From assembly GCA_026004935.1 (NCBI GenBank), contig BPKC01000001.1, positions 558,001 through 622,000 of the forward strand: a DNA stretch of 64,000 bases. The letters are read 5' to 3'. The position numbers were made by a program, and so were the translations under genes. The notes beneath the pieces are model-generated. The model saw only the letters and a list, made by a program, of their open reading frames with translations, had not been told where the DNA came from and did not search any database. Positions 26,287 to 35,213 of this stretch are shown one piece after another (position 1 is the stretch's first letter; the number at the start of each line of letters is the position of its first letter). This DNA is from Rhodothalassiaceae bacterium (GTDB lineage: Bacteria > Pseudomonadota > Alphaproteobacteria > Sphingomonadales > Rhodothalassiaceae).

Positions 26287-27842
26287 CGCTCGACGCGCTG
26301 CTGATCGCGCTGCTCATCGTCTCGCTCGTCGGCTTCCTGCTGACGGGCTATCCGGTGGCCTTCGTGCTCGCCGGCACCGCGCTGCTGTTCGCCGCCATCG
26401 GCGCACTGGCGGGCGTGGTGGAGACCGGCTTCATCGCCCTGCTGCCCGAGCGGATCTACGGCATCATCCAGAACGAGCTGCTGCTCGCCGTGCCGCTGTT
26501 CATCGTCATGGGGGTGGCGCTCGAGCGCTCGCGGGTGGCGGAAGACCTGCTTGATGCCATGGGCCGGCTGTTCGGGCCCGTGCGCGGCGGGCTGGGCTTC
26601 GCCGTGACCATCGTCGGCGCGCTGCTCGCCGCCTCCACCGGCATCGTCGGGGCGACCGTGGTGACCATGGGGCTGCTCTCGCTGCCCACGATGCTCAGGC
26701 GCGGCTACGACCCCGCGCTCGCCTGCGGCACCATCTCGGCCGCAGGCACGCTCGGCCAGATCATCCCGCCGTCCATCGTCCTCATCCTGCTCGCCGACGT
26801 GCTCTCCTCCGCCTATCAGCAGGCCCAGCGGGCGCTCGGCATCCAGGCAACCAGGGCGGTCTCGGTGGGCGAGCTGTTCGCCGGCGCGCTGCTGCCCGGG
26901 ATCGCGCTGGTCCTGCTCTATCTCCTCTACCAGGCCCTCGTCGCCTGGCTCAGGCCCCGGGCGAGCCCCGCCATCCCCCGCGCCGGCGGGGGCGGGGACG
27001 GCGACGGGCGGCTGTGGCTGCGGCTGCTGCGGGTGCTCATCGCCCCCGTCGTGCTGATCGTCACCGTGCTGGGCTCGATTCTCGCCGGCATCGCGACCCC
27101 GACGGAGGCGGCCGCCGTGGGGGCCGCGGGCGCGGTGATGCTGGGGGCGATGCGGCTCCGGCCCGGCACGCGGGGCGTCGTGCTGGCGGGCGCCGCCGCG
27201 GCCGCACTGCTGGCGGCGATTGCCGGTCTCCACGGGCCCGTCGCGCCCGCAAGCGGAGCCGGCATGCTCGCCGCCGTCGCGGTGGCGGTGCTCGCCGTCG
27301 CCGTCGTCGCGAGTCTCGGGGCGCTGGCCCGGGCAGGCGTTCTGGGCGAGATCCTGCTGGGTTCGGTGCGGATCTCGACGATGATCTACGCCATCCTCAT
27401 CGGCGCGGCGATGTTCTCCCTCGTCTTCCGCGCGCTCGGCGGCGACATCATCGTCGAAGAGGCGCTCGCCGCCCTGCCCGGCGGGGCCGCGGGCGCGCTG
27501 GTGACGGTGATGGTGGTCATGTTCCTGCTCGGCTTCTTTCTCGACTTCATCGAGATCACCTTCGTCGTGGTCCCGATCGTCGCCCCCATCCTGTTCAAGA
27601 TGGGGGTCGATCCGGTCTGGCTCGGGGTGCTGATGGCGATGAACCTGCAGACGAGCTTTCTTACCCCGCCCTTCGGCTTTGCGCTCTTCTATCTGCGCGG
27701 GGTTGCGCCGGCCGAGGTGCCGACGGCGGCGATCTACCGCGGCGCGGTGCCCTATGTGGTGATCCAGCTTCTCGCGCTGGCCCTGCTCGCGGCCTTCCCC
27801 GGGCTCGCCACCTGGCTGCCGCGCGTGATGGGCGGAGGGTGA
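26283..27842 (+). CDS. TRAP transporter large permease (DctM type)
   Basis: The 519-residue channel-forming subunit, starting at a GTG that overlaps the DctQ stop (GTGA). It is longer than classical DctM (~430 residues), with extra hydrophobic segments between about 255 and 345, a feature of a larger TRAP subgroup. Recognisable landmarks are FLLTGYPVAFVLAGTALLF at the N-terminus, LLAVPLFIVMGVALE, SLPTMLRRGYDPALACGTIS near 140, GTLGQIIPPSIVLILLADVL, IATPTEAAAVGAAGAVML, and NLQTSFLTPPFGFALFYLRG near the end. The next gene starts three bases after the stop, so it is co-transcribed. Confidence 0.93.
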   Translation: MTLDALLIALLIVSLVGFLLTGYPVAFVLAGTALLFAAIGALAGVVETGFIALLPERIYGIIQNELLLAVPLFIVMGVALERSRVAEDLLDAMGRLFGPVRGGLGFAVTIVGALLAASTGIVGATVVTMGLLSLPTMLRRGYDPALACGTISAAGTLGQIIPPSIVLILLADVLSSAYQQAQRALGIQATRAVSVGELFAGALLPGIALVLLYLLYQALVAWLRPRASPAIPRAGGGGDGDGRLWLRLLRVLIAPVVLIVTVLGSILAGIATPTEAAAVGAAGAVMLGAMRLRPGTRGVVLAGAAAAALLAAIAGLHGPVAPASGAGMLAAVAVAVLAVAVVASLGALARAGVLGEILLGSVRISTMIYAILIGAAMFSLVFRALGGDIIVEEALAALPGGAAGALVTVMVVMFLLGFFLDFIEITFVVVPIVAPILFKMGVDPVWLGVLMAMNLQTSFLTPPFGFALFYLRGVAPAEVPTAAIYRGAVPYVVIQLLALALLAAFPGLATWLPRVMGGG

Positions 27843-27845
27843 ACC

Positions 27846-28589
27846 GTGCCCGCGCTGCATCTGTTCACAGATTTCGGCCGGGAGGGGCCCTATGTGGGGC
27901 TGATGAAGGCGGCGGCGCGGCGCGCCGGGCTCGAAGACGGGGCGATCGTCGATCTCATGCATGACGCCCCGCGCTTCCGCCCGCGCGAGGCGGGGCTGCT
28001 GCTGGCCGCGCTCGTGCCGTGGCTGGAGGCGGATGCGGCGGTCGCGGCCGTCGTGGATCCCGGTGTCGGCACCGCGCGCCGGGCGCTCATCGCGCGCGTC
28101 GGCGGCCGGATCCTCACCGGCCCGGACAACGGCCTCCTCGTGCCGACGCTCGAAGCCGCCCGGGATGCGGGCGAGCCGGTGCGCGTGGCGGAGATCCTCT
28201 GGCGGCCGGAGAAGCTGTCGGCCAGCTTTCACGGCCGCGACCTGTTCGTGCCGGCCGCCGTGCGCGCGCTCACCGGCCGGCCGCTGGAGACCCGGCCGCT
28301 CGCGCCCGACGCCCTCGCCGGCTGGCAGGATCCGCCCGATCCCGCGCGCATCATCTACATCGACGGCTTCGGCAACGCGATGACGGGGCTGCGGGCGGCG
28401 GCGCTGGGAGAGGCGGCGCTCGTCGTCGCAGGCCGCCGGCTGCGCCGCGCCCGCACCTTCGGGGCGGTCCGCGAGGGCGAGGCCTTCTGGTACGAGAATT
28501 CGCTGGGGCTTGCCGAGATCGCCGCCAACCGGGGCGCGGCGGCCGCGCTCCTCGATCTGTCGATCGGCACGCCCGTCGCGATCGCATGA
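27846..28589 (+). CDS. S-adenosyl-L-methionine hydrolase (SAM hydroxide adenosyltransferase, DUF62)
   Basis: Belongs to the fluorinase/chlorinase fold family whose common members split SAM to adenosine and methionine with water. It has 247 residues from a GTG start three bases after the TRAP gene. Family signatures are LFTDFGREGPYVGLMK at the N-terminus (substrate-binding Asp), AAVVDPGVGTARRAL near residue 70, LTGPDNGLLVPTL near 95, SFHGRDLFVPAA near 130 and IYIDGFGNAMT at the domain border. The halide-binding loop of fluorinases is not apparent. The role of a SAM hydrolase behind a TRAP transporter is unknown. Confidence 0.88.
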   Translation: MPALHLFTDFGREGPYVGLMKAAARRAGLEDGAIVDLMHDAPRFRPREAGLLLAALVPWLEADAAVAAVVDPGVGTARRALIARVGGRILTGPDNGLLVPTLEAARDAGEPVRVAEILWRPEKLSASFHGRDLFVPAAVRALTGRPLETRPLAPDALAGWQDPPDPARIIYIDGFGNAMTGLRAAALGEAALVVAGRRLRRARTFGAVREGEAFWYENSLGLAEIAANRGAAAALLDLSIGTPVAIA

Positions 28590-28680
28590 GCGCCCGCGCG
28601 CGGGCAGCCGTGGACGCGATCGTCCTCCATCCTCTCTCTCCTTTTCCGCCCCAGCGCCGCGGCACGCCGGTCGGGCGCAT

Positions 28681-28694
28681 TTGATCCATGTCAA
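28681..28694 (+). promoter_or_regulatory. FixK/FNR box upstream of ompW
   Basis: TTGATCCATGTCAA is a perfect TTGA-N6-TCAA dyad, nine of ten matches to the FNR half-sites TTGAT and ATCAA, 92 bases before the ompW start. OmpW genes are known FNR-family targets, so anaerobic or micro-oxic activation is likely. Confidence 0.65.
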
Positions 28695-28786
28695 GGCAGG
28701 ATGCGGTGCGAGGCGGCAGGAGGACCGCGCGCGCCCTCGCGGGGCGCCATCCCGTCGACCGGCAGACAGATCACAGGGAGTTACCG

Positions 28787-29440
28787 ATGACCCAAGGCAA
28801 GTGGTGGAAGACGGCATTGCTGGGAGCAGTGGCGGGTGTCGCCCTGCTTGCGGGCCAGAACACGGCGGCCCGGGCGGAGGCCGGCGACGTGCTGGTGCGC
28901 GTGCGCGGCCTCTACGTGCTGGCGCCGAACGACAAGAGCACGGCGCTTGCGCCATCGGTGGTGCGGCTGAAGGACGATATCGTGCCCGAGATCGACTTTT
29001 CGGTGTTTCTGACCGACAACGTCGCCCTCGAGCTCATCGCGGCGACGACGCGGCACCGTGTCGGTCTGCGCACGCCCGGCGAGCCGGACGCCGCGCTGGC
29101 GAAGGTCTCGCTGCTGCCGCCGACGCTCACCCTGCAGTACCATCTGCCGCTTGAGGGCGGCTTCAAGCCCTATGCGGGCGCCGGCGTCAACTACACGATC
29201 TTCTACGATTCGAAGCTGCTGCCCGGCGCGCCGCTCACCGAGATCCACTACAAGGACCGCTTCGGCTGGGCGCTGCAGGCGGGCTTCGACTACGCACTCG
29301 GCGATTCCCCCTGGTTCGTGAACGCCGACTTAAAGCGCATCTTCCTCAAGACGAAGGTGAAGACCACGGGCGGCGCGCCGGTCAGCCCCGTCAACATCGA
29401 CCCGTGGATTTTCGGTCTCGGCATCGGCTACCGCTTCTAG
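28787..29440 (+). CDS. ompW: OmpW family outer membrane protein
   Basis: An eight-stranded beta-barrel that lets small hydrophobic molecules cross the outer membrane. It has 217 residues from an ATG behind CAGGGAG. A signal peptide spans residues 1-29 (KWWKTALLGAVAGVALLAG, cleavage after AARA). Strand-like segments alternate as expected: VLVRVRGLYVLAP, PEIDFSVFLTDNVALELIAA, LTLQYHLPLEGGFKPYAGAG and WALQAGFDYAL. The chain ends with the barrel signal GLGIGYRF. DLKRIFLKTKVKT is typical for OmpW. It is monocistronic, with an FNR-type box upstream and a strong terminator downstream. Confidence 0.92.
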   Translation: MTQGKWWKTALLGAVAGVALLAGQNTAARAEAGDVLVRVRGLYVLAPNDKSTALAPSVVRLKDDIVPEIDFSVFLTDNVALELIAATTRHRVGLRTPGEPDAALAKVSLLPPTLTLQYHLPLEGGFKPYAGAGVNYTIFYDSKLLPGAPLTEIHYKDRFGWALQAGFDYALGDSPWFVNADLKRIFLKTKVKTTGGAPVSPVNIDPWIFGLGIGYRF

Positions 29441-29468
29441 ACTTCGGGACGGCGACCGGAAAGCGAAA

Positions 29469-29504
29469 GGGGGCGGGAGATGCGTTCTCCCGCCCCCGGG
29501 TTTT
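29469..29504 (+). terminator. Intrinsic terminator between ompW and wrbA
   Basis: A perfect 12-base-pair stem (GGGGGCGGGAGA at 29469-29480 and its complement at 29486-29497) with a five-base loop, then GGG and TTTT. It lies 28 bases after the ompW stop and, being symmetric, may also stop transcription from convergent wrbA. Confidence 0.8.
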
Positions 29505-29519
29505 CCCTGCGGCCGGGTC

Positions 29520-30122
29520 TCAGCCGAACAGCCGCTTGGCGAGCTCGGCCACATGGCGGCCTTGCGCACGGGCGATGGCCCGTTCGCGCGCACTGGGCTG
29601 CCGGCTGCCGTCGGGTCCGGCCAGCGTGCCGGCGCCGTAGGGCGAGCCGCCGCGCGGCTCGTCGATCTTGAGCAGCTCCGGCGCCTTCGCATAGGGCAGC
29701 GGGACGATGATCATCCCGTGATGGGCGAGCGTCGTCCAGCTGGTGACGATCGTCGTCTCGTTGCCGCCGCCGGTGGCCGTCGAGGTGAAGACGGAACCGA
29801 GCTTGCCGGCAAGCTTGCCCTCCATCCACAGCGGTCCGGTCTGGTCCCAGAACTGGCGCATCTGGGCGGCCATGTTGCCGAAGCGCGTCGGCGTGCCGAT
29901 GATGATCGCGTCATAGTCCGCGAGCTCCTCGGGGCTGGCGACCGGCGCCTCCTGGTCGAGCTTGGCGCCCGCCTTCTCGGCCACCTCCCGCGGCATGATC
30001 TCCGGCACGCGCTTGACCGCGACCTCCGTGCCCTCCACCTCGGCCGCGCCCGCCGCCACTTCGCGCGCGAGCGCTTCCACATGGCCGTACATGCTGTAGT
30101 AGAGCACCAGAACCTTCGCCAT
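29520..30122 (-). CDS. wrbA: NAD(P)H:quinone oxidoreductase WrbA
   Basis: A flavodoxin-fold FMN enzyme that reduces quinones by two electrons and protects against oxidative stress. The 200 residues are the standard length. The FMN phosphate loop is [19 protein letters not shown] near the start, followed by [20 protein letters not shown] near residue 75, and [15 protein letters not shown] and [12 protein letters not shown] near 110-140; the WrbA-specific [19 protein letters not shown] sits near 160. The ATG at 30122 follows AGGGAGA. It is divergent from an HxlR regulator gene with a palindrome in the shared spacer, suggesting that regulator controls it. Confidence 0.94.
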   Translation of the reverse strand: MAKVLVLYYSMYGHVEALAREVAAGAAEVEGTEVAVKRVPEIMPREVAEKAGAKLDQEAPVASPEELADYDAIIIGTPTRFGNMAAQMRQFWDQTGPLWMEGKLAGKLGSVFTSTATGGGNETTIVTSWTTLAHHGMIIVPLPYAKAPELLKIDEPRGGSPYGAGTLAGPDGSRQPSARERAIARAQGRHVAELAKRLFG

Positions 30123-30247
30123 CTCGCGTCTCCCTTCGCCTGCGTTCGCGTGCACCGCCGCCGGCGTCCACGACCGCGCGACCGCCCGGCGCAGCGGCTT
30201 CGCGGCGGTCATAGCGGCAAACGGTTACCCTTGACAACCAGGCACCG

Positions 30248-30260
30248 ATTGGTAACCAAT
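30248..30260. promoter_or_regulatory. Palindromic operator between wrbA and the HxlR gene
   Basis: ATTGGT-A-ACCAAT is a perfect 13-base palindrome in the divergent spacer. A related GGTTACC lies 16 bases to its left (30223-30229), next to TTGACA (30231-30236), which could be a -35 element. The layout fits autoregulation plus control of wrbA by the adjacent HxlR protein. Confidence 0.5.
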
Positions 30261-30317
30261 TGCCTGCAGGCTGCGTGACGCGCCTTGCGGCTGACGACCG
30301 GCGGGAGTCCGGGGAAC

Positions 30318-30701
30318 ATGGCGGCGGACGACCCCTCCCGGGGCCCGGAGATCTCTCATCGTGATGCCGACGGCCGACCCGCCTGCCCGATGGAGGGTCT
30401 GCTCAGGCTGCTCTCGGGCCCGTGGACGACCTATCTTCTCTACGTCCTCCAGCGCGACGGGCCGCAGCGGTTTCTGGCGTTGAAGCGCGCAATTCCCGGC
30501 ATCTCCGCGCGGCTTCTGACCGACCGCCTGCGCCGGCTGGAGGAAGCCGGGCTCGTCTGGCGGCGGGTCGAGCCCACGCGCCCGCCGCGGGTGACCTACG
30601 GGCTGACGGACAAGGGCCTCGAGCTGCGCAGCGCGCTGGTGGCTCTCGAGGAGGTCGCGGCCCGCTGGCAGGCGCGGGAGGCCGGCGGCAGGGATCAGTA
30701 G
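30318..30701 (+). CDS. HxlR-family (DUF24) transcriptional regulator
   Basis: A small winged-helix regulator of 127 residues from an ATG behind [27 protein letters not shown] contains the conserved N-terminal cysteine of redox- or electrophile-sensing HxlR proteins (YodB, QorR type). The recognition part is [19 protein letters not shown] and the wing ends [14 protein letters not shown]. It is divergent from wrbA, a quinone reductase gene, matching the known habit of these regulators to sense quinones or aldehydes and repress a neighbouring oxidoreductase. Its 3' end overlaps convergent truA by seven bases. Confidence 0.9.
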   Translation: MAADDPSRGPEISHRDADGRPACPMEGLLRLLSGPWTTYLLYVLQRDGPQRFLALKRAIPGISARLLTDRLRRLEEAGLVWRRVEPTRPPRVTYGLTDKGLELRSALVALEEVAARWQAREAGGRDQ

Positions 30702-31429
30702 GCCGCCCAGAGGAAGTAGAGTCCGTCCGGCGGGGCGTTGAGGCCGAGCGCCCGGCGGTCGCGGGCCTCGAGCGCGGCCTTGACGTCCTCCGGCCGCCAC
30801 TTGCCCATGCCGACGAGGGCGAGACAGCCGACCATCGAGCGGACCTGGTGGTGCAGGAAGGAGCGGGCGACCGCCGTGACATGCACCTCGTCTCCCGCGC
30901 GCTCGACATGCAGCAGATCGAGGGTTTTCACCGGCGAGGCCGCCTGGCAGGCGACATGCCGGAAGGTGGTGAAGTCGTGCCGGCCGACGAGGTGGCGGGC
31001 GGCTTCGGCCATGGCCGCCGCATCGAGCGGGCGCGGCGCCCGCCATACCAGCCCCTTCTCGAAGGTCAGCGGCGCGCGGCGGTCGCGGATGCGGTAGAGA
31101 TAGGCGCGCCGGCGGCAGGAAAAGCGCGCATGAAAATCCTCGTCCACCGGCTCGACGCTGAGCACCGCCACGGGCCAGGGCTTGACGTGGTGATTGAGCG
31201 CCCCCTGGATCTGGTGCGGCTTCAGGGGCCGCGCGATGTCCACATGCGCGACCTGGCCCAGCGCATGGACACCGGCGTCGGTGCGCCCGGCCGCAAAGAC
31301 GGTGACCTGCTCGCCCGTGAACGCCCGGATCGCGTGCTCCAGCACCTGCTGGACGCCGGTGCCGTTCGCCTGGCGCTGCCAGCCGACGAAGGGCCGGCCG
31401 TCGTATTCGATGACGAGCTTGTAGCGCAT
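30695..31429 (-). CDS. truA: tRNA pseudouridine(38-40) synthase
   Basis: Converts uridines 38-40 of tRNA anticodon stems to pseudouridine. The 244 residues start at ATG 31429. The catalytic aspartate is in the invariant [19 protein letters not shown] near residue 50. N-terminal [32 protein letters not shown] and [16 protein letters not shown] are family blocks, and [21 protein letters not shown] near 205 is the C-terminal signature. It is the last gene of def-fmt-truA, 25 bases behind fmt, a common bacterial order for protein N-terminus and tRNA maturation genes. Confidence 0.97.
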   Translation of the reverse strand: MRYKLVIEYDGRPFVGWQRQANGTGVQQVLEHAIRAFTGEQVTVFAAGRTDAGVHALGQVAHVDIARPLKPHQIQGALNHHVKPWPVAVLSVEPVDEDFHARFSCRRRAYLYRIRDRRAPLTFEKGLVWRAPRPLDAAAMAEAARHLVGRHDFTTFRHVACQAASPVKTLDLLHVERAGDEVHVTAVARSFLHHQVRSMVGCLALVGMGKWRPEDVKAALEARDRRALGLNAPPDGLYFLWAAY

Positions 31430-31454
31430 GGCGGCCTCATGCCCGCAGCGGGGC

Positions 31455-32405
31455 TCATTCGGCAAGGGATTCGAAGCGCGCGCCGGGTTTGAGCGGAAAG
31501 CCGCGCAGGAAGGCCTCGGCATCGAGCGGCCGTCTGCCGGCCCGCTGGAGGCGTCCGATCTCGAGCAGCCCGTCACCCGTCGCGACCAGCAGCGGCGCCG
31601 TCTCCACCACCGTGCCCGGCGGCGCCCCGCCGGAGCCGGGTGCGGGCGCGGCGGCCAGGATCCGCACCGGGGTGCCGGCAAGCTGCGTGCGCGCGCCGGG
31701 ATAGGGTGCGAACGCCCGGACCTGGCGCGCGATGGCGTCCGCCGGCTGCGCCCAGTCGATGACCGCCTCGCGCTTTTCGATCTTCGGCGCCCGGGTCGCG
31801 CCCTCTTCGGGCTGGGGGCGCGGCGTGGTCCGCCCCGCGACATACGCGGGCAGCACCCCGACCAGCAGCCGGGCCCCCATGGCCGCCAGCCGCTCATGAA
31901 GGCTGCCGGCATCGTCGTCGGCTGCGATCGGCGTCGCCTCCTGCGCGAGGATCGGGCCGGTGTCGAGTCCGGCGTCCATTTTCATGATGGTCACACCGGT
32001 TTCGGCGTCTCCGGCGAGGATCGCCCGCTGGATCGGCGCCGCGCCCCGCCAGCGCGGCAGAAGGGACGCATGGATGTTGAGAAAGCCATGGGGCGGGATG
32101 GCAAGCATCTCCTCGGGCAGGATGAGGCCGTAGGCGGCGACAACGCCGAGATCGGGAGCAAGCGCGCGCAGTCGGTCCAGCACCTCCCGGTTGCCCTTCA
32201 GCCGCACGGGCGTCAGCACGGGCAGCCCGCGGGCTTCGGCGAGGCGCTGGACGGGCCCGGGGCGCGGCTTCTGCCCGCGTCCGCCCGCGCGCGGCGGCTG
32301 GGTCAGCACCGCGACGATCTCGTGGCCGGCCGCGATCAGCGCATCGAGGGCGGGCACGGCGAAATCCGGCGTGCCGCAGAAGACGATCCGCAAGGGCCGG
32401 TCCAT
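31455..32405 (-). CDS. fmt: Methionyl-tRNA formyltransferase
   Basis: Formylates initiator Met-tRNA using 10-formyltetrahydrofolate. It has 316 residues with the N-terminal Rossmann-like formyltransferase domain ([20 protein letters not shown] at the start; [20 protein letters not shown] near 110 with the catalytic Asn-His-Asp set, the Asp in [11 protein letters not shown]) and the C-terminal OB-type tRNA-binding domain from about residue 205. It lies between def and truA; def-fmt is a textbook pair because deformylase removes what this enzyme adds. Confidence 0.97.
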   Translation of the reverse strand: MDRPLRIVFCGTPDFAVPALDALIAAGHEIVAVLTQPPRAGGRGQKPRPGPVQRLAEARGLPVLTPVRLKGNREVLDRLRALAPDLGVVAAYGLILPEEMLAIPPHGFLNIHASLLPRWRGAAPIQRAILAGDAETGVTIMKMDAGLDTGPILAQEATPIAADDDAGSLHERLAAMGARLLVGVLPAYVAGRTTPRPQPEEGATRAPKIEKREAVIDWAQPADAIARQVRAFAPYPGARTQLAGTPVRILAAAPAPGSGGAPPGTVVETAPLLVATGDGLLEIGRLQRAGRRPLDAEAFLRGFPLKPGARFESLAE

Positions 32406-32435
32406 GGCTCTGGCTCTCCCGGGGGCGCGCCGGCG

Positions 32436-32972
32436 TCAGAGCACCTTCGCGGCCTGCCGCTCCTGCTCGCGCCGGGCCTTGACGATCTTGCGGATGATCA
32501 TGTCGCGCCGGAGCTTCGAGAGATAGTCCACGAACAGCACGCCGTTCAAATGGTCGATCTCGTGCTGCAGGCAGGTGGCGAGCAGGCCGTCGGCCTCCTC
32601 CTCGTGCAGGCGGCCGTCGAGATCGAGATACCGCACCCGCACCCGCGCCGGCCGCTCGATCTCCGCATAGTGCTCGGGCACCGACAGGCAGCCCTCGTTG
32701 TGCACCCGCGTCTCCTGCGAGCGCCAGAGGATCTCGGGATTGACGAAGACCCTGGCGTTGCGGCCCTCCTCGCCCTCGTAGTCGACGTCGGCGACGAGCA
32801 TGCGGATCGGCTGGCCCACCTGGATGGCGGCGAGCCCGACGCCGGGGGCCGCATACATGGTCTCGATCATGTCGGCCGCAAGCCGCTTCAGATCCGCGTC
32901 GATGCGCTCGACCGGCGCGCTCTTCCTGCGCAGGATCGGATCGGGAATGCAGACCACCGGGAGAACCGCCAT
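32436..32972 (-). CDS. def: Peptide deformylase
   Basis: An iron/zinc hydrolase that removes the N-formyl group from nascent proteins. The 178 residues start at ATG 32972. All three active-site motifs are intact: GVGLAAIQ near residue 50, EGCLSVPE near 95 and QHEIDHLNG near 140, providing the Gln, Cys and two His ligands plus catalytic Glu. The long C-terminal helix ([20 protein letters not shown]) indicates a type 1 enzyme. It is the first gene of def-fmt-truA, with 30 bases to fmt. Confidence 0.97.
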   Translation of the reverse strand: MAVLPVVCIPDPILRRKSAPVERIDADLKRLAADMIETMYAAPGVGLAAIQVGQPIRMLVADVDYEGEEGRNARVFVNPEILWRSQETRVHNEGCLSVPEHYAEIERPARVRVRYLDLDGRLHEEEADGLLATCLQHEIDHLNGVLFVDYLSKLRRDMIIRKIVKARREQERQAAKVL

Positions 32973-33054
32973 CGCTCGCTCGCCATGCTCAACGCTGCCG
33001 CGCCGCCAGCAGATAGGGGGCGAGGGGCGCGCGGTCAAGAAAGCGCGCCGGCCC

Positions 33055-33471
33055 TCACGCGAGTCCGTCGAGCCCGCCGGCGGCCGCGGCCTCCTCCCAA
33101 TTTGCGCCGTCGAAGGGAATCTCGCGCGCGGGCCGGTGCTGACCGGGATCGAGGCAGCGGGCGTTGACCGAGACGCCGTCCGGGTGCGAGCGCGGATGGT
33201 AGAAGCTCTTCACACCGCAGATCCGGCAGAAGAGATGGCGCGCGGTGCGGGTGCCGAAGCGGTATTCCGTGAGCAGCTCCGCGCCCCGCTCCAGCACGAA
33301 GTCGGCCGCCGGCACGATGAGGTGCAGATAGGCCGTCATCCGGCAGATCGAGCAGGTGCACCGCACGACGGGCTGGTCGCGGGCGGCGCGCACGCGAAAG
33401 CGCACGCCCCCGCAATGGCAGCCGCCCGTCATCGAGATCTTCGCCTCGCCGTCTGCGGCCATCGCCTTCAC
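33055..33471 (-). CDS. GFA (glutathione-dependent formaldehyde-activating)-like zinc protein
   Basis: A 138-residue protein of the GFA/CENP-V fold. Cysteines for two zinc sites are present: [10 protein letters not shown] at the start, RCTCSICRM near residue 38, and [15 protein letters not shown] near 80. The family is named after an enzyme proposed to speed addition of formaldehyde to glutathione, but most members, this one included, have no proven reaction. Its ATG overlaps the stop of the YbaK gene by four bases, so the two are co-translated. No formaldehyde dehydrogenase is nearby. Confidence 0.88.
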   Translation of the reverse strand: MKAMAADGEAKISMTGGCHCGGVRFRVRAARDQPVVRCTCSICRMTAYLHLIVPAADFVLERGAELLTEYRFGTRTARHLFCRICGVKSFYHPRSHPDGVSVNARCLDPGQHRPAREIPFDGANWEEAAAAGGLDGLA

Positions 33472-33980
33472 CCGAGATCGAGCGGCTGCGCCCCCGTCAC
33501 CGCCAGAAGGTCGCGGGGGCCGAGCGCCATCATCGCGCGCACCGTGCCCGCCGAGGCCCAGACGACGTCGTGGGCGAGCAGCGCCGCATCGATATAGGCG
33601 GGAAGCGGGCGCGCGTGGCCCACGGGCGCGACCGCGCCGATCTCGAAACCGGTCGCCGCCTTCACCTCCTTGGCGCGCGCCGGGCGCACCGGGGCGCCCA
33701 GAGCCCGCGCGAGCCGCGCCTCGTCCACGCGCCGGTGGCCGGGGGCGAGCAGCAGCAGCGGCTCCTCATCCGGCTCGTCGCGCCGGCGCATGAAGACGAG
33801 GGATTTGACGACCCGCTCCGGCCCGATCCCGAGAAGCGCCGCCGCCTCGCCCGCGCTGCGGCAGGACCGCGCGAAGGCACGGACCGCGCGCACCAGATGC
33901 GCGCGGGCCCCGAGCGCCGCCGCGACGGCGGGCGCCATCCCGCGCGCGATGAGATCCCCGTCTGCCGCAACCTCCGCCAT
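33468..33980 (-). CDS. YbaK/EbsC-family aminoacyl-tRNA deacylase
   Basis: A 170-residue trans-editing domain related to ProX/YbaK, which hydrolyse mischarged tRNA such as Cys- or Ala-tRNAPro. The conserved lysine sits in ERVVKSLVFMRR near residue 55. VDEARLARALGAPVRPARAK, ATGFEIGAVAPVGH near 110, and DVVWASAGTVRAMMALGPRDL near 140 are family-typical blocks. The ATG at 33980 was chosen over an upstream TTG. It is followed directly by the GFA-like gene with ATGA overlap. The exact tRNA substrate cannot be told from sequence. Confidence 0.88.
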   Translation of the reverse strand: MAEVAADGDLIARGMAPAVAAALGARAHLVRAVRAFARSCRSAGEAAALLGIGPERVVKSLVFMRRRDEPDEEPLLLLAPGHRRVDEARLARALGAPVRPARAKEVKAATGFEIGAVAPVGHARPLPAYIDAALLAHDVVWASAGTVRAMMALGPRDLLAVTGAQPLDLG

Positions 33981-34023
33981 GGGTCCAGCCTGCCCCGTCT
34001 TCCCCGCGCGGCGCAAGAGGGGC

Positions 34024-35025
34024 CTAGAGGTCGTGGCGGGCGAGGAAGGCGTCGACCGCCCGCCAGAAGGCGGCCCGAAAGGGGGCGGCTTCCTGGAGGA
34101 TCTCGTGGCGCGCGCCGGCGATCTCCACCACCTCGGCCGCCGGCAGGCGCCGGGCGAGCCGCCGGGCCGCCGCGTTGTCCACCACGCGCTCGCCCCCGGC
34201 CAGCACGAAGAGGGCGGGCCGGGAAAGCCCGCCCATCTCCGCCGCCCGATGCAGGTCGGCCATCGCCCGGCAGGCGGCGGCGAGCCAGCCCCAGGTCACC
34301 CCGCCCACCGCAAGCGCGGGATTGCGGGCGATCATCTCGGCCTCCAGCCGGTAGCGGGCGTCATCATGGGTGAACAGGGCCATGCGGCAGGCGTGCCAGG
34401 CCGGATCCGCCTCCGGCGGCCGCCATGGGCCCTGGCCCCAGGCGTAGGCGCTCGCGCGGCCGAGGCGGACATGGACACCGGCGATCGTGCAGATCACGGG
34501 CTGCGGCAGCAGCGGCGTCTTCAGCCCGACGAGCGGGGCGGCGAGCAGCAGGGCGGACACATCTTCCGGCCGACGCAGCGCCGCGAGAAGAGCCACGAGC
34601 CCGCCCATGGAATGGCCCAGCAGCAGCGCGGGCCCCGCGAGAGCGAGCGCGTCGCGGGCGTGGGCGAGGGCGGCCAGCGCGTCTTCCGTCATGAGGGCGA
34701 AATCGGGGATGTGGTGGCGTTGGCGGCCGGGCAGGCTGCGCGACGAGCCGCCCTGGCCGCGGTGGTCGAGGACGGCGACGGCGAAGCCGCGCGCCTGCAG
34801 CGCGCGCATGGTCTCGAACCAGCGCTCGATGAACTGGCCGCGCCCGGGAAGCCCCAGCACGAGCCCGCGCGCGGGCGCGCCGCCGCGCGCCGGCGCAAGG
34901 GCCAGCCGCAGGCGCACGCCGCCCGGCCGTTCGAGCGTCCGCCACAGAAGACCGGCCGGGGGGCGGGCCGGATCCTCGCCCGCATCCGCAACGGTCCCCT
35001 CGAGAGGCTCCATCGGATGTTTCAT
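34024..35025 (-). CDS. Alpha/beta hydrolase (lysophospholipase/monoacylglycerol lipase-like)
   Basis: A 333-residue serine hydrolase of the PldB/Hydrolase_4 type. The nucleophile elbow is LLLGHSMGGLVALL (S139), the oxyanion region is GLPGRGQFIERWFETMRAL, and VLDHRGQGGSSR near residue 85 is the conserved strand-loop. The acid is probably in AGGERVVDNAAA and the histidine in GARHEILQE near the C-terminus, completing the triad. There is no signal peptide, so it is cytoplasmic, acting on lysophospholipids or monoglycerides by family analogy. It has no partner gene; the next gene upstream is divergent. Confidence 0.85.
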   Translation of the reverse strand: MKHPMEPLEGTVADAGEDPARPPAGLLWRTLERPGGVRLRLALAPARGGAPARGLVLGLPGRGQFIERWFETMRALQARGFAVAVLDHRGQGGSSRSLPGRQRHHIPDFALMTEDALAALAHARDALALAGPALLLGHSMGGLVALLAALRRPEDVSALLLAAPLVGLKTPLLPQPVICTIAGVHVRLGRASAYAWGQGPWRPPEADPAWHACRMALFTHDDARYRLEAEMIARNPALAVGGVTWGWLAAACRAMADLHRAAEMGGLSRPALFVLAGGERVVDNAAARRLARRLPAAEVVEIAGARHEILQEAAPFRAAFWRAVDAFLARHDL

Positions 35026-35213
35026 GCCCGTACGCTCCGCCCGGCCCGCGCTGCGCCGGCCAGCCTAGCGGCTTTCGGGGCGCGCGACAAAGCGCCCGGG
35101 CGCCCCGGCCGCGCGCATCAGGGCTTGATAACGCCGGCCGCGCGCGCCATGTGAGCGGCGGAGCAGGCCTCCCGCGCAGAGGCGCGCGGGAGGCGCGAGA
35201 AGGAAGGCCCGCG

